Source: Rothia santali (GTDB lineage Bacteria; Actinomycetota; Actinomycetes; Actinomycetales; Micrococcaceae). Taken from it: a stretch of 64,000 nt of DNA. The translations under genes were made by a program, and so were the position numbers. Each line of letters opens with the position of its first letter. Within the stretch, counting starts at the first letter, position 1. The stretch is from positions 1 to 64,000 of the forward strand of contig NZ_JANAFB010000005.1 of assembly GCF_024199905.1 (NCBI RefSeq), written 5' to 3'. Under the pieces are notes generated by a model. That model was given only the letters and a program-made list of their open reading frames with translations, was not told the DNA's origin and searched no databases. Positions 31,201 through 41,192 of the stretch are shown here, piece by piece.

Positions 31201-32361
31201 TCAGCTCACGGAGACCGAGGGCTCGCCCTCGGGGAGCTCGCCGTTGGCCTCCATCTCCTCGGCGATGCGGTTGGCCTCCTCGATCAGGGTCTCCACGATC
31301 TGGTCCTCGGGCACGGTGCGGATGACCTCGCCCTTGACGAAGATCTGGCCCTTGCCGTTGCCGGAGGCCACGCCGAGGTCGGCCTCGCGGGCCTCGCCTG
31401 GGCCGTTGACGACGCAGCCCATGACGGCCACGCGCAGCGGCACCTTCATGCCCTCCAGCCCCTCCGTGACGGAGTTCGCGAGCTCGTAGACGTCCACCTG
31501 GGCCCGCCCGCACGAGGGGCAGGAGACGATCTCGAGCTTGCGGGGGCGCAGGTTCAGCGACTCCAGGATCTGGTTGCCGACCTTGACCTCCTCCACGGGA
31601 GGGGCGGACAGCGAGACGCGGATGGTGTCGCCGATGCCCTTCGAGAGCAGGGCCCCGAAGGCGGTCGCCGACTTGATGGTGCCCTGGAAGGCCGGGCCGG
31701 CCTCGGTCACGCCGAGGTGCAGGGGCCAGTCCCCGGCCTCGGCGAGCAGCTCGTAGGCGCGGACCATGACCACGGGGTCGTTGTGCTTGACCGAGATCTT
31801 GAAGTCGTGGAAGCCGTACTCCTCGAACAGCGAGGCCTCCCACACGGCCGACTCCACGAGAGCCTCGGGGGTGGCCTTGCCGTACTTCTGGAGCAGGCGG
31901 CGGTCCAGCGAGCCGGCGTTGACGCCGATCCGGATCGAGGTGCCGTGGTCCTTCGCGGCCTGGGCGATCTCCTTGATCTGGTCGTCGAACTTCCGGATGT
32001 TGCCCGGGTTCACGCGGACCGCGCCGCAGCCGGCCTCGATCGCGGCGAAGACGTACTTGGGCTGGAAGTGGATGTCCGCGATCACGGGGATGTTGGACTG
32101 CTTGGCGATGATGGGCAGCGCCTCGGCGTCCTTGTCCGTGGGGCAGGCCACGCGCACGATGTCGCAGCCCGACGCCGTGAGCTCGGCGATCTGCTGCAGG
32201 GTCGCGCCGATGTCGTGCGTCTTGGTGGTGGTCATCGACTGCACGCTGACCGGAGAGTCGGAGCCCACGCCCACGGCGCCCACCTGGATCTGCCGGGTCT
32301 TCCGACGCGGCGCGAGTACGGGCGGGGGCGGGGCGGGCATGCCAAGGTTGACCGAGGTCAA
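31201..32361 (-). CDS. ispG: 4-hydroxy-3-methylbut-2-enyl-diphosphate synthase
   Basis: Iron-sulfur enzyme of the MEP isoprenoid pathway. 386 residues. TIM-barrel half: [60 protein letters not shown]. Cluster ligands: SCPSCGR, and the third Cys in [13 protein letters not shown] start it at TTG 32361 ([14 protein letters not shown]), because GGAGG lies six bases upstream; the longer frame to 32484 has no such signal. With dxr two genes upstream, two MEP enzymes are neighbours. Confidence 0.95.
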   Translation of the reverse strand: MTSVNLGMPAPPPPVLAPRRKTRQIQVGAVGVGSDSPVSVQSMTTTKTHDIGATLQQIAELTASGCDIVRVACPTDKDAEALPIIAKQSNIPVIADIHFQPKYVFAAIEAGCGAVRVNPGNIRKFDDQIKEIAQAAKDHGTSIRIGVNAGSLDRRLLQKYGKATPEALVESAVWEASLFEEYGFHDFKISVKHNDPVVMVRAYELLAEAGDWPLHLGVTEAGPAFQGTIKSATAFGALLSKGIGDTIRVSLSAPPVEEVKVGNQILESLNLRPRKLEIVSCPSCGRAQVDVYELANSVTEGLEGMKVPLRVAVMGCVVNGPGEAREADLGVASGNGKGQIFVKGEVIRTVPEDQIVETLIEEANRIAEEMEANGELPEGEPSVSVS

Positions 32362-32503
32362 ATCGTTCCTCCGAAAGAGATGGCTGGTATAGGGACGGCG
32401 TACCGCACTGGGCACAACGCATCCAACGTTCCCATTGTGCCCCACAACCGGGGTGAGGCCGACGACAGGGGGGTGTGATTTCACGCTGGGCGCGAGCGCC
32501 GGC

Positions 32504-33862
32504 TCAGAACACCCGCACGGGGTCGAAGATGTCCGCCGCGATCAGCAGGACCGTCATGCCGATGAACGCCGCCGCGACCCCGTAGGTCAGGGGCAGCATC
32601 CGCACCGGGTCGAACGGGCCCGGGTCCGCGCGCCGCCGGAGCCGCGCCCAGGCCCGGCGCAGCCCCTCCCACAGCGCCCCGGCGACGTGCCCGCCGTCGA
32701 GCGGCAGCAGCGGGAGCAAGTTGAACATGAACAGGCTGAAGTTCAGGGTGCCCAGGACCGAGATGAGCGAGGCCACCTTGGCGTCGGTGGGGATCCGGTC
32801 GGTCGCGGTGAGCTCGCCGGCGACCCGCCCGACGCCGACCACCGACATCGGCGAGTCGGCCGGTCGCTCCTGGTCGGTGAACAGCGCCGCGCCGACCTCC
32901 CAGAGGCGCACGGGCAGCTTGACGATCACCCCGACGATCTGCCCGAAGGTCTGGCCCACGACGGCGGGGACCTCCGTGATGCTCCCCGGCACCAGCTCCT
33001 GGGTGGGCCCGACCCCGATGAAGCCGACCGGCACGGTCTCGTACTGGCCGGCGTCGTCCAGCACGGGCAGCCCCGAGGCGTCGAGGACGGGGCGTTCGGT
33101 CACGATCGGCTCGATGCTGAGGGCGACCTCGGCGCCGTCGCGCTCCACGACGACCGGCACCCGCCGGTCCCCGCCGTCCCGGATCAGCCCGTTCAGCTGC
33201 TCCCAGGACCCCACCGCCTGCCCGTCGAAGGACACGATGCGGTCCCCCGGCTCCAGGCCGGCGGCGAGCGCCGGGGACTGCGGGTCGCCGGGCCCGCACT
33301 GCTGCGCCGCGTCCTCCTGGCCCGCCTGGACCTTCTGGACGCACTGGCTCACCGAGGCGACCGTGGTGCTGGGCTGGGCCGTGCCGAACCCGGTCACGAC
33401 GACGCTGAGGCACACGATCCCGATCAGCAGGTTCATGAGCGGCCCGCCGAGCATGATGACGATCCGCCGGTGGATCGGCAGCCGGTAGAACTGCCGGTCC
33501 TCGTCCCCGGGGAGCAGCCGCCCCTCCTCGACGCTGCGGGTCTCGGCGGCGAGCTGCTGGAACAGCCCCGTGGAGTCGGCGGTAGCGGTGCCGCCCTTCG
33601 ACGGCGGGTACATCCCGATCATCGAGATGTAGCCGCCCAGCGGGATCGCCTTGATCCCGTACTCGGTCTCGCCCCGGCGCCGGGAGAAGACCGTGCGGCC
33701 GAAGCCGACCATGTACTGGGTGACCCGCACGCCGAAGAGCTTGGCGGGGATCAGGTGCCCGACCTCGTGCAGCGCGATGGACAGCGCGATGCCCACGGCC
33801 ATGACAAGGATGCCGAGGAGGAACAGCGGCCAGGAGCCGGTGAACAGCTGCAGGAGGTCCAT
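32504..33862 (-). CDS. Site-2 intramembrane metalloprotease (RseP/Rip1 type)
   Basis: 452-residue membrane protease that cleaves membrane-bound regulators such as anti-sigma factors. The zinc motif HEVGH lies at about residues 30-34 in the first membrane helix; a PDZ domain occupies the middle ([22 protein letters not shown]). The second zinc-site motif LLPLDGGH is near residue 385, followed by a last membrane segment. The start ATG 33862 overlaps the dxr stop by one base (TGATG). In M. tuberculosis the equivalent protein, Rip1, sits in the same dxr-rip1-ispG order. Confidence 0.94.
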   Translation of the reverse strand: MDLLQLFTGSWPLFLLGILVMAVGIALSIALHEVGHLIPAKLFGVRVTQYMVGFGRTVFSRRRGETEYGIKAIPLGGYISMIGMYPPSKGGTATADSTGLFQQLAAETRSVEEGRLLPGDEDRQFYRLPIHRRIVIMLGGPLMNLLIGIVCLSVVVTGFGTAQPSTTVASVSQCVQKVQAGQEDAAQQCGPGDPQSPALAAGLEPGDRIVSFDGQAVGSWEQLNGLIRDGGDRRVPVVVERDGAEVALSIEPIVTERPVLDASGLPVLDDAGQYETVPVGFIGVGPTQELVPGSITEVPAVVGQTFGQIVGVIVKLPVRLWEVGAALFTDQERPADSPMSVVGVGRVAGELTATDRIPTDAKVASLISVLGTLNFSLFMFNLLPLLPLDGGHVAGALWEGLRRAWARLRRRADPGPFDPVRMLPLTYGVAAAFIGMTVLLIAADIFDPVRVF

Positions 33863-35169
33863 CAGGCCCGGACCCCCAGCAGCTCGTCGGTGCGCTCGCG
33901 GGCCCAGCGCTCGGCGCGCAGCACAGCCTCGACGCTGAGGTCCTCGTCGGGGGTGTGGGCCCCGGAGCCCGGGTGCTCGGCCAGGACCGCGCCCACGGTC
34001 TCGACGATCTCGGTGAAGCGGATCGTCCCCGCGTGGAAGGCGGCGACGGCCTGCTCGTTGGCGGCGTTGAAGACCGCGGGCCCCGTGCCGCCGGCGCGCG
34101 CGGCCTCCTTGAGCATCCGCACCGCGGGGAAGGCCTCCTCGTCCAGGGGCTCGAAGGTCCAGTCCTGCGGGGCGTCCCACGCGCAGCCCGAGGCGATCCC
34201 CGCGACGCGGTGCGGCCACGTCAGGCCGAGGGCGATGGGCAGCCGCATGTCCGGCGGGGAGACCTGGGCGATCGTGGAGCCGTCGACGAACTCCACCAGC
34301 GAGTGGACCATCGACTGGGGATGGACGGCGACGACGATGCGGTCGAGGTCCACGCCGAAGAGCAGGTGGGCCTCGAGGACCTCCAGGGCCTTGTTGACCA
34401 TCGTCGCGGAGTTGGTGGTGACCACCAGTCCCATGTCCCAGGTGGGGTGGGCCAGGGCCTCCCGCGGGGTCACGTCCCGCAGCTCCTCCCGCCCGCGGCC
34501 GCGGAAGGGGCCGCCGGAGGCCGTGACGACCAGGCGGGAGACCTCGCGGTCGGCCCCGCTGGCCAGGGCCTGCGCGAGCGCAGAGTGCTCGGAGTCGACG
34601 GGGATCAGCGGCTGCTCGAGCGGGCTCGCGGCGACCGCCTCCTGGACCAGGCGGCCCCCGGCGATCAGCGACTCCTTGTTGGCCAGCGCCAGGCGCTTGC
34701 CGGCGTTCAGGGCGGCCAGCGTGGGGGCCAGGCCGATCGAGCCGGTGATGCCGTTGAGCACCGTGTCCCCCGGGGCCTCGGCGGCCACGGCGGCGGCCGC
34801 CTCGGGGCCGTGGAGGATGACCGGGGCGTAGGCGGCGCCGGTGCCGGCCCCGACCTCGGCCGCGATCAGGGTCCGGAGGCGCTCGGCGTCGTCGGCCGTC
34901 CCGCTGGTGGCCACCACCCCCGGGCGGTGCCGGGCCGCCTGGGCGGCGAGCAGCGGGAGGTTCCCCGCGCCGGCCGCGAGCGCGGTGACGGTCAGCTCGG
35001 GGGTGGCGTCGGGACCGTCCTCGGCCCGCAGCGCCGCGCAGTGCTCCACGACGTCGAGCGCCTGGGTCCCGATGGAGCCGGTGGACCCGAGGATCGCGAC
35101 GGCCCGCGCGGGGGGCGCCTCGACAGATGCGGCGGACGGCGAGGCGGCGGGGACGGAACCGAATTTCAT
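33862..35169 (-). CDS. dxr: 1-deoxy-D-xylulose 5-phosphate reductoisomerase
   Basis: First committed MEP-pathway enzyme; NADPH- and Mg-dependent. 435 residues from ATG 35169 with TGGAGG upstream. NADPH fold: VAILGSTGSIGTQALDVV. Catalytic/metal region: LANKESLIAGG, PVDSEHSALAQAL, ASGGPFR, HPTWDMG, VHPQSMVHSLVEF, and FNAANEQAVAAF. Translationally coupled to the site-2 protease. Confidence 0.96.
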   Translation of the reverse strand: MKFGSVPAASPSAASVEAPPARAVAILGSTGSIGTQALDVVEHCAALRAEDGPDATPELTVTALAAGAGNLPLLAAQAARHRPGVVATSGTADDAERLRTLIAAEVGAGTGAAYAPVILHGPEAAAAVAAEAPGDTVLNGITGSIGLAPTLAALNAGKRLALANKESLIAGGRLVQEAVAASPLEQPLIPVDSEHSALAQALASGADREVSRLVVTASGGPFRGRGREELRDVTPREALAHPTWDMGLVVTTNSATMVNKALEVLEAHLLFGVDLDRIVVAVHPQSMVHSLVEFVDGSTIAQVSPPDMRLPIALGLTWPHRVAGIASGCAWDAPQDWTFEPLDEEAFPAVRMLKEAARAGGTGPAVFNAANEQAVAAFHAGTIRFTEIVETVGAVLAEHPGSGAHTPDEDLSVEAVLRAERWARERTDELLGVRA

Positions 35170-35272
35170 GACCTCCAGTCTAGGCCCGCACCCTGAGCGC
35201 GCGCCCCGAGGTCGCCCACCCCGCGCACCGCGCCTCTGCCGGGGCCCGAGGCGGGGTCCGCACACGAGAAGA

Positions 35273-35313
35273 CCCGGTGCGCGGGAGGATTCGCATCCAT
35301 CCCGCGCACCGGG
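35273..35313 (-). terminator. Strong hairpin after the GlsB-like gene
   Basis: Perfect 14-bp stem CCCGGTGCGCGGGA / TCCCGCGCACCGGG with a 13-base loop, 50 bases after the minus-strand GlsB-like stop; a pyrimidine-rich stretch (GTCTTCTCGTG) follows on the transcript. Likely terminator isolating that gene from dxr. Confidence 0.7.
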
Positions 35314-35363
35314 TCAACTCGTCAGGCGGCGGCTCCGGGGCCGCGCGCCTCAGGCTCGGGCGA

Positions 35364-35630
35364 TTAGGCGCGGCGCTTGCGCCCGGTCACCAGGCCCCAG
35401 ATCAGCAGCACGATGATCGAGCCGACGATCGCGAGGATCCAGGTCTGCAGCGACCAGAAGTTCTCGAGCGACGCCCCGAAGATCGCGGACCCGAGGAAGC
35501 CCCCGATGACCGCGCCGACGATGCCGAGGATCATCGTGATGATGATGCCCCCGCCCTGACGACCGGGCAGGATCGCCTTAGCGATCGCGCCGGCGATGAT
35601 TCCCAATACGATCCAACCGATGATTCCCAT
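35364..35630 (-). CDS. GlsB/YeaQ/YmgE family small membrane protein
   Basis: 88 residues, three hydrophobic segments (2-20, 28-50, 60-80), Gly-rich. The family pattern GIIGWIVLGIIAGAIAKAILPGRQGGGIIITMILGIVGAVIGGFLG is unmistakable; it ends with a basic tail (GRKRRA). These stress-associated membrane proteins (transglycosylase-associated family) have no settled function. AGAGAGGA precedes the ATG. It appears to be a single-gene unit ended by the hairpin at 35273-35313. Confidence 0.92.
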   Translation of the reverse strand: MGIIGWIVLGIIAGAIAKAILPGRQGGGIIITMILGIVGAVIGGFLGSAIFGASLENFWSLQTWILAIVGSIIVLLIWGLVTGRKRRA

Positions 35631-35851
35631 GACATGTCCTCTCTAGGCCCCCGTGCCGGTGAGCTCATGGCGTCCGACCCCAGGGTTGCGATGTGACTTT
35701 ACGAAGGCTTCAACTGTGTCAGACGTGCGCCTGACGTGGGCTCATTCTCCGGTCAGCAGAACTACCCCACCTCACCGGCTTCGGGCCGGATCCGCCGTGG
35801 TATGCGCGGGCGTGTGCCACGGTGGCCGTGCCGCCGGGCGGAGGCGAGGAC

Positions 35852-37486
35852 TCAGTGCTCGACCGCCTTCTCCGCTCCGATGCCTGTCAGCGAACGCACC
35901 TCCATCTCTGCCTGCTTGCGACGATCCTCGCGGGTGCGGGAGGTGACCGACCCGATCCAGCCGAGGAGGAAAGCGGCGGGGATCGAGACGATCCCCGGGT
36001 TGCTCAGGGGGAACAGCGCGAAGTCGGCGGTCGGGATCATCGAGGTCTCCCTCCCGGACATGACCGGGGAGAACACGATCAGCACGACCGAGAGGATCAG
36101 CCCGCCGTACATCGAGAAGACCGCCCCGCGCGTGGTGAAGCCCCGCCAGAACAGCGAGTACACGATCGTCGGGAGGTTGGCCGAGGCCGCGACGGCGAAG
36201 GCGAGCGCGACGAGGAAGGCCACGTTCTGCCCCTGCGCGCCGATCCCGCCGCCGATCGCCAGCAGCCCGATGACGACCACGGTCGCCTTGGCCACCCGGA
36301 TCTCCTTGCGGGGATCGCTCTTACCCCGGCAGATGACGTTGGTGTAGACGTCGTGGGCGAAGGAGGCCGACGCCGTGATGGCCAGCCCCGCGACGACGGC
36401 CAGGATCGTGGCGAACGCGACCGCCGCGATGACCCCCATCAGCAGCGAGCCGCCGAGCTCGAAGGCCAGCAGCGGCGCCGCGGAGTTGACCCCGCCCGGC
36501 GCCTCCGCGATCCGCTCGCTGCCGATCATCGCCGCCGCCCCGTACCCCAGGACCAGGGTGAACAGGTAGAACAGCCCGATCAGCACGATCGCCCAGACCA
36601 CCGACTTCCGCGCCTCCTTGGCGGTGGGCACGGTGTAGAACCGCATCAGCACGTGGGGCAACCCCGCCGCGCCGAAGACCAGCGCCAGGCCGAGCGAGAT
36701 GAAGTCGAGCTTGGTCAGGTTGCTCGCCCCGTACTGCTGCCCGGGCTCGAGGATCGCCTCGGTGCCCGAGGTCTCCACGGCGGCTCCCAGCAGCTCCGAG
36801 AGGTTGAAGCCGTTGAGCGCCAGGATCCAGACAGTCATGACGGCCACGCCGGTCAGCAGCAGCACGGCCTTGATGATCTGCACCCAGGTGGTGCCCTTCA
36901 TCCCGCCGATCAGCACGTACACGATCATCAGCGCGCCGACGACCACGATGACCAGCGACTGCCCCGCCCGGGAGCTGATCCCCATCAGCAGCGAGACCAG
37001 CGCCCCCGCGCCGGCCATCTGCGCGAGCAGGTAGAAGAAGGTCACGGCCAGCGTCGCGATGCACGCCGCGACCCGCACCGGCCGCTGCCGCAGCCGGAAG
37101 GAGAGCACGTCGGCCATGGTGAACTTGCCCGTGTTCCGCAGCAGCTCGGCGACCAGCAGGAGGGCCACCAGCCAGGCGACCAGGAAGCCGATCGAGTAGA
37201 GGAACCCGTCGTACCCCTGCACCGCGATCGCCCCCACGATCCCCAGGAACGACGCCGCCGAGAGGTAGTCGCCCGCGATGGCCAGCCCGTTCTGGGTGCC
37301 GTTGAAGGACCGCCCGCCGGCGTAGTAGTCGGCCGCGGTCTTGTTGTTGCGCGAGGCGCGCAGCACCACCACGAGGGTGACGGCCACGAACGCCCCGAAG
37401 ATGGACATGTTGACCCAGGGCGTGCCCACGGTCTCGGTCTCGGCCGCGCTCAGCAGGACCGGCCTCGTCTCCTCCAGGACTCTCAT
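35852..37486 (-). CDS. Cation/acetate symporter (sodium:solute symporter family)
   Basis: 544 residues with about 13 membrane segments. Family signature GTQNGLAIAGDYLSAASFLGIVG near residue 60-85 and the sodium-site region LAITASASFAHDVYTNVI. Matches the ActP/MctC monocarboxylate group, so acetate, pyruvate or propionate uptake is likely. Start ATG 37486 (MRVLEETRP) overlaps the upstream DUF485 stop in an ATGA. The DUF485-SSS pair is the usual yjcH-actP arrangement, which supports the substrate class. Confidence 0.92.
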   Translation of the reverse strand: MRVLEETRPVLLSAAETETVGTPWVNMSIFGAFVAVTLVVVLRASRNNKTAADYYAGGRSFNGTQNGLAIAGDYLSAASFLGIVGAIAVQGYDGFLYSIGFLVAWLVALLLVAELLRNTGKFTMADVLSFRLRQRPVRVAACIATLAVTFFYLLAQMAGAGALVSLLMGISSRAGQSLVIVVVGALMIVYVLIGGMKGTTWVQIIKAVLLLTGVAVMTVWILALNGFNLSELLGAAVETSGTEAILEPGQQYGASNLTKLDFISLGLALVFGAAGLPHVLMRFYTVPTAKEARKSVVWAIVLIGLFYLFTLVLGYGAAAMIGSERIAEAPGGVNSAAPLLAFELGGSLLMGVIAAVAFATILAVVAGLAITASASFAHDVYTNVICRGKSDPRKEIRVAKATVVVIGLLAIGGGIGAQGQNVAFLVALAFAVAASANLPTIVYSLFWRGFTTRGAVFSMYGGLILSVVLIVFSPVMSGRETSMIPTADFALFPLSNPGIVSIPAAFLLGWIGSVTSRTREDRRKQAEMEVRSLTGIGAEKAVEH

Positions 37487-37887
37487 CGGGCGGCACCTCC
37501 CGCCCGGCCGGCGTCGGCGTCGTCGAACTCCCCGGCCTCCAGCTCCTCGCGCAGCCGCACGGCGCGCGGGTCCAGCCGGCGGTTGGCGAACAGGACGTAC
37601 CAGGCGGTGATGCCGAAGGTCGAGGCGAACTGCAGCAGGCCCCAGACGATGCCCACGTTCACGTTCCCCACGACTTTGTGGGACATGAAGCCGGGCGCGT
37701 ACATCGCGGTCACCGCGTAGGCCAGGTACCACACCAGGAACGCGACCGTCAGCGGGAAGACGAAGCTGCGGTGGGTGCGCCGGAGCTCCTGGAAGCTAGG
37801 GTCGGCCTGGGCCCTGACGAAGTCGATGGGTCCGTGCTCCTCGGCATCAGCCCGGGGGGCCGCGTCGGGGGGTCCGTGGGATGTCAT
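37483..37887 (-). CDS. DUF485 membrane protein (YjcH-like symporter partner)
   Basis: 134 residues. A polar N-terminus is followed by the DUF485 core: SFQELRRTHRSFVFPLTVAFLVWYLAYAV (first membrane helix) and NVNVGIVWGLLQFASTFGITAWYVLFANRRLD (second helix). DUF485 proteins accompany acetate symporters. GAGGAGG lies seven bases before ATG 37887. Four-base overlap with the symporter gene indicates coupled translation. Confidence 0.92.
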   Translation of the reverse strand: MTSHGPPDAAPRADAEEHGPIDFVRAQADPSFQELRRTHRSFVFPLTVAFLVWYLAYAVTAMYAPGFMSHKVVGNVNVGIVWGLLQFASTFGITAWYVLFANRRLDPRAVRLREELEAGEFDDADAGRAGGAAR

Positions 37888-37972
37888 AGGTGCCTCCTCA
37901 AAGCTGTGATGCAAGCAACACTACCTGGTGTTGGACATCACAACTAGGAGGCGGACGGCGTGGCCGGCGGGT

Positions 37973-38688
37973 CTAGCGACCTTCCGCCGAATACGCGTCT
38001 GACCAGCGCAAAGTCTGGATCAGCTCGCCCACTCGGGACATGAAGGCGTCCACCTGGGCCTCGTCGTAGGCGGCGCGGCCGTTGGCCACGCGGAAGGCCG
38101 CGTCGCGCAGCGGGCGCGGGTGCACCCGCTCGGCGGTGCGGAAGTGGACCAGCAGCTCCTCGCACAGCCGGTCCACGTCCCCGGCGAGGTACCCCAGGGT
38201 CCGATGCCGCGCCGGGCGGCGGAAGCGCTCCCCCGGCTCCCGGCGCAGGCGGCCGGTGACCAGCTCGGCCAGGTCCTCGGCCCGGGCGCGCAGCGCGGGC
38301 GCCCGTGCTCGGCCGCGAAGCGGGCGCACTCGGCGCGCGCGAGGCGGTCCTCGTAGGAGTCGAGCACCGAGTCGACGTCGGCGGCGTCGTACCCGCCGTC
38401 CTCCGGGGCGAACGACGCCGCCCGCACCCCGGCCGAGGAGATCCCCGGCTCCCGCCCGGCCTCGGCCGCCCGCAGGCCCTCCTCGCACTCGCGCACGAAG
38501 GACTCCACCTGCGCCGCCGCGTAGCCGCGCGTCCGGGCGGGGACGCGGCGGATGCTGTCGAGCTCCTGGGTCGCGGTGATGCTCGGCTCGGGCCCGGCGG
38601 TCCGCCCGGGCTCCGCAGTCCGCTCGAGCGGCTCGGACGGCTCGGGCCGCTCGGCGCGGCCGCCGCGGGGATCGTCGGTGCTGGGCAT
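37973..38688 (-). CDS. DivIVA-repeat protein (one apparent frameshift)
   Basis: Start ATG 38688 with AGGAGG upstream. After a polar N-terminus the first frame carries two DivI1A-type repeats (RVPARTRGYAAAQVESFV, and SFAPEDGGYDAADVDSVLDSYEDRL). At about 38290-38310, in a GGGCGCCCG stretch, the frame changes and two more repeats follow (RHRTLGYLAGDVDRLCEELL, and FRVANGRAAYDEAQVDAFMSRVGELIQ) to the stop at 37973. One missing base explains it; repaired length is 238 residues. DivIVA-type proteins mark cell poles and septa; here only the short repeats, without an evident long coiled coil, are seen. It precedes nothing obviously coupled; cdsA is 32 bases upstream. Confidence 0.72.
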
Positions 38689-38719
38689 GGGGCCTCCTAG
38701 GGACGGGGTGCGGCCGGGG

Positions 38720-39577
38720 TCAGCCGAGGGCCACGAAGACGACGTAGCCCGCGGCGATCGCGAAGACGATGGAGTCGAGCCGGTCCATGACCCCGCCGTG
38801 GCCGGGCAGGATGTTGCTCATGTCCTTGATCCCGATCTCGCGCTTGATCATGGACTCGGACAGGTCCCCGGCCGTCGAGGCGATCACGAGCAGCACCGCG
38901 AGCACGACGCCGACCCACCAGGCCTCGCCCAGGAGCAGGACCGCGCACAGCACGCCGACCACGATCGAGCCGATCAGCGACCCGGCCATGCCCTCCCAGG
39001 TCTTCTTGGGACTGATGCGGGGAGCCATGGGGTGCTTGCCCCACAGGACGCCGGCGATGTAGCCCCAGGTGTCGTTGCCGATCGCCATGAGCACGATCGT
39101 GAACACCCGGGCCGCGCCGTCGTCCTGGCGGAAGAGCAGGACCGCCAGCGCGAGCATGAAGGGGACCCACAGCATCGTGAAGATGGATCCCATGATGGAC
39201 AGCAGCATGCCGTCCCGGCGGCCCAGGGCGCGCCAGAGGATCACCACGATGATCGAGCCCAGCACCGCGTAGACGAGCGACTCGCTGCCGCCGTAGAACG
39301 CGGCGAACGGGAACATCGCGCCGGTGGCCACGGCGGGGATCAGCGGGACCCGCATCTTCCGCTTCTTGTTGAGCGACTGCCCGATCTCCCAGGTCCCGAC
39401 GCCGGCGGCCACCGCGGCCAGCGCCACGACCACCAGGGGCACGAAGAAGAGCCCGACGACCAGCAGGCCGACGAGCACGGCCCCGACGCCGATCGCCGCG
39501 GGCAGATCCCGCCCCGCCCGCGGGGTCCGCTTGCGGGATCCCTCGGACGGGGCGGGGCGCTCTGATGATTCAGTCAT
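38720..39577 (-). CDS. cdsA: Phosphatidate cytidylyltransferase
   Basis: Makes CDP-diacylglycerol from phosphatidic acid and CTP in the membrane. 285 residues with about eight membrane segments after a basic N-terminus. The CDP-diglyceride synthase signature near the C-terminus is intact: REIGIKDMSNILPGHGGVMDRLDS. Also present is NDTWGYIAGVLWGKHPMAPRISPKKTWEG. GAGGTC precedes ATG 39577, three bases after frr. The order rpsB-tsf-pyrH-frr-cdsA is the standard bacterial one. Confidence 0.95.
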   Translation of the reverse strand: MTESSERPAPSEGSRKRTPRAGRDLPAAIGVGAVLVGLLVVGLFFVPLVVVALAAVAAGVGTWEIGQSLNKKRKMRVPLIPAVATGAMFPFAAFYGGSESLVYAVLGSIIVVILWRALGRRDGMLLSIMGSIFTMLWVPFMLALAVLLFRQDDGAARVFTIVLMAIGNDTWGYIAGVLWGKHPMAPRISPKKTWEGMAGSLIGSIVVGVLCAVLLLGEAWWVGVVLAVLLVIASTAGDLSESMIKREIGIKDMSNILPGHGGVMDRLDSIVFAIAAGYVVFVALG

Positions 39578-39580
39578 GGA

Positions 39581-40138
39581 CTAGACCTCGAGCAGCTCGG
39601 CTTCCTTGCGCTTGAGCAGCTCGTCGATCTGGTCGATGTGCTTCTTGGTCGTGGCGTCGAGCTCCTTCTCGCCGCGGGTGCCCTCGTCCTCGCCGGCGTC
39701 GCCGTCCTTGACGGCCTTCTCGATCTCGCCCTTGGCGGTGCGGCGGATGTTGCGCACCGAGACGCGGGCGTCCTCGGCCTTGCCGGAGACGAGGCGCACG
39801 TACTCGCGGCGGCGCTCCTCGGTCAGCTCGGGCATGACGATGCGGATGACGTTGCCGTCGTTGGCCGGGTTGGCCCCGAGGTCGGAGTTGCGCAGCGCCT
39901 TCTCGATGTCGCCCAGCGAGGACTTGTCGTAGGGCGTGATGAGGAGCGTGCGCGCCTCGGGGTTCTGGAACGAGGCCAGCTGCTGCAGCGGCGTCGGGGT
40001 CCCGTAGTACTCCACGAGCACGTTCGAGAACAGGGAGGGGTTGGCCCGGCCCGTGCGGACGGCCGCGAAGTCGTTCTTGGCCGTCTCGACGGCCTTGCCC
40101 ATCTTGGTGCGGGCTTCGGACAGGGAATCTTCGATCAC
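39581..40138 (-). CDS. frr: Ribosome recycling factor
   Basis: Splits post-termination ribosomes with EF-G. 185 residues, full length. Features: [66 protein letters not shown] and [14 protein letters not shown]. The start is GTG 40138 with GAGGAG seven bases upstream. Adjacent to cdsA downstream; a hairpin lies between it and pyrH. Confidence 0.97.
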   Translation of the reverse strand: MIEDSLSEARTKMGKAVETAKNDFAAVRTGRANPSLFSNVLVEYYGTPTPLQQLASFQNPEARTLLITPYDKSSLGDIEKALRNSDLGANPANDGNVIRIVMPELTEERRREYVRLVSGKAEDARVSVRNIRRTAKGEIEKAVKDGDAGEDEGTRGEKELDATTKKHIDQIDELLKRKEAELLEV

Positions 40139-40185
40139 TGCGATCTCCTCGATGGTGGTGCGCCGCCGCCTCGGCGGCGCGGGGA

Positions 40186-40242
40186 GGCCTCGACGCCGGG
40201 GTCCGGGGCCCGCGCGGGGCAGGCTCCGGCGACGTCGAGGCC
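40186..40242 (-). terminator. Hairpin between pyrH and frr
   Basis: 10-bp stem GGCCTCGACG / CGTCGAGGCC around a G/C-rich interior, followed on the transcript by a second perfect 9-bp hairpin at 40160-40180 just before the frr ribosome site. May reduce read-through or control frr translation. Confidence 0.45.
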
Positions 40243-40306
40243 GTGCTTCTCTCGTGAAAGTCTACCGACCGCCGCGGGGACGCGACGACACGGCGGCCAC
40301 CGCGCC

Positions 40307-41044
40307 TCAGGCGGTGACCCGGGTCCCGATCTCCTCGCCGAGGATGGCCCGGGTGACGTTGCCCTCGCCCTGCATGCCGAACACGCGCATGGTCACGTTG
40401 TTGTCCTTGCAGAGGCTGAACGCGGTCTGGTCCATCACGCGGATGTCCCGGCGCAGCGCCTCGTCGTAGGTCAGGTGGTGCAGGCGCTCGGCGGTGGGGT
40501 CCAGCTTGGGGTCCGCGGTGTAGACGCCGTCGACGCCGTTCTTGGCCACGAGGACCTCCTCGGCGTGGACCTCGAGCGCGCGCTGGGCCGCGACGGTGTC
40601 GGTCGAGAAGTAGGGCAGGCCGGCGCCGGCGCCGAAGATGACCACGCGGTCCTTCTCCATGTGCCGGATGGCGCGGCGGGGGATGTAGTTCTCGGCGACC
40701 TGGGCCATCTCGATGGCCGACTGGACGCGGGTGTCCACGCCCTCCTGCTCGAGGATGTCCTGCAGCGCGAGCGAGTTCATCACCGTGCCCAGCATGCCCA
40801 TGTAGTCGGCCCGCGAGCGGTCCAGACCCGCGCCGGAGAGCTCCGCCCCGCGGAAGAAGTTGCCGCCGCCGACGACGACGGCGGTCTCGGCCTGGCCCAC
40901 GGTCGAGGCGATCTGCACGGCGATCTGGCGCACCACGGAGGTGTCGATGCCGACCTTGCCGCCGCCGAAGACCTCGCCGGAGAGCTTCAGCAGGACGCGG
41001 CGCCGCCGCGGATGAGGACTGGGGATCGCGGAATTCTCAGACAT
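40307..41044 (-). CDS. pyrH: UMP kinase
   Basis: Phosphorylates UMP to UDP. 245 residues. Features: [14 protein letters not shown] (N-terminal Lys), [70 protein letters not shown], and the C-terminal [27 protein letters not shown] precedes ATG 41044. Member of the rpsB-tsf-pyrH-frr cluster. Confidence 0.97.
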   Translation of the reverse strand: MSENSAIPSPHPRRRRVLLKLSGEVFGGGKVGIDTSVVRQIAVQIASTVGQAETAVVVGGGNFFRGAELSGAGLDRSRADYMGMLGTVMNSLALQDILEQEGVDTRVQSAIEMAQVAENYIPRRAIRHMEKDRVVIFGAGAGLPYFSTDTVAAQRALEVHAEEVLVAKNGVDGVYTADPKLDPTAERLHHLTYDEALRRDIRVMDQTAFSLCKDNNVTMRVFGMQGEGNVTRAILGEEIGTRVTA

Positions 41045-41142
41045 GTTTCCTCCCGGGCCGCTTCCGGCCCTGTACTTGCTCTTGCGGAGTGTGCGCTGCT
41101 CGGGACGGCGTCGTGCGCCTCCCCCGGGTCAGCATACGCAGA

Positions 41143-41175
41143 GAGGGGGCGCCCACACGCGGTGGGCGCCCCCTC
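41143..41175 (-). terminator. Terminator-like hairpin after tsf
   Basis: Perfect 14-bp stem GAGGGGGCGCCCAC / GTGGGCGCCCCCTC with a 5-base loop, 17 bases after the tsf stop. No U-run. Confidence 0.65.
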
Positions 41176-41192
41176 GGAGCGCGGACGCTCGA

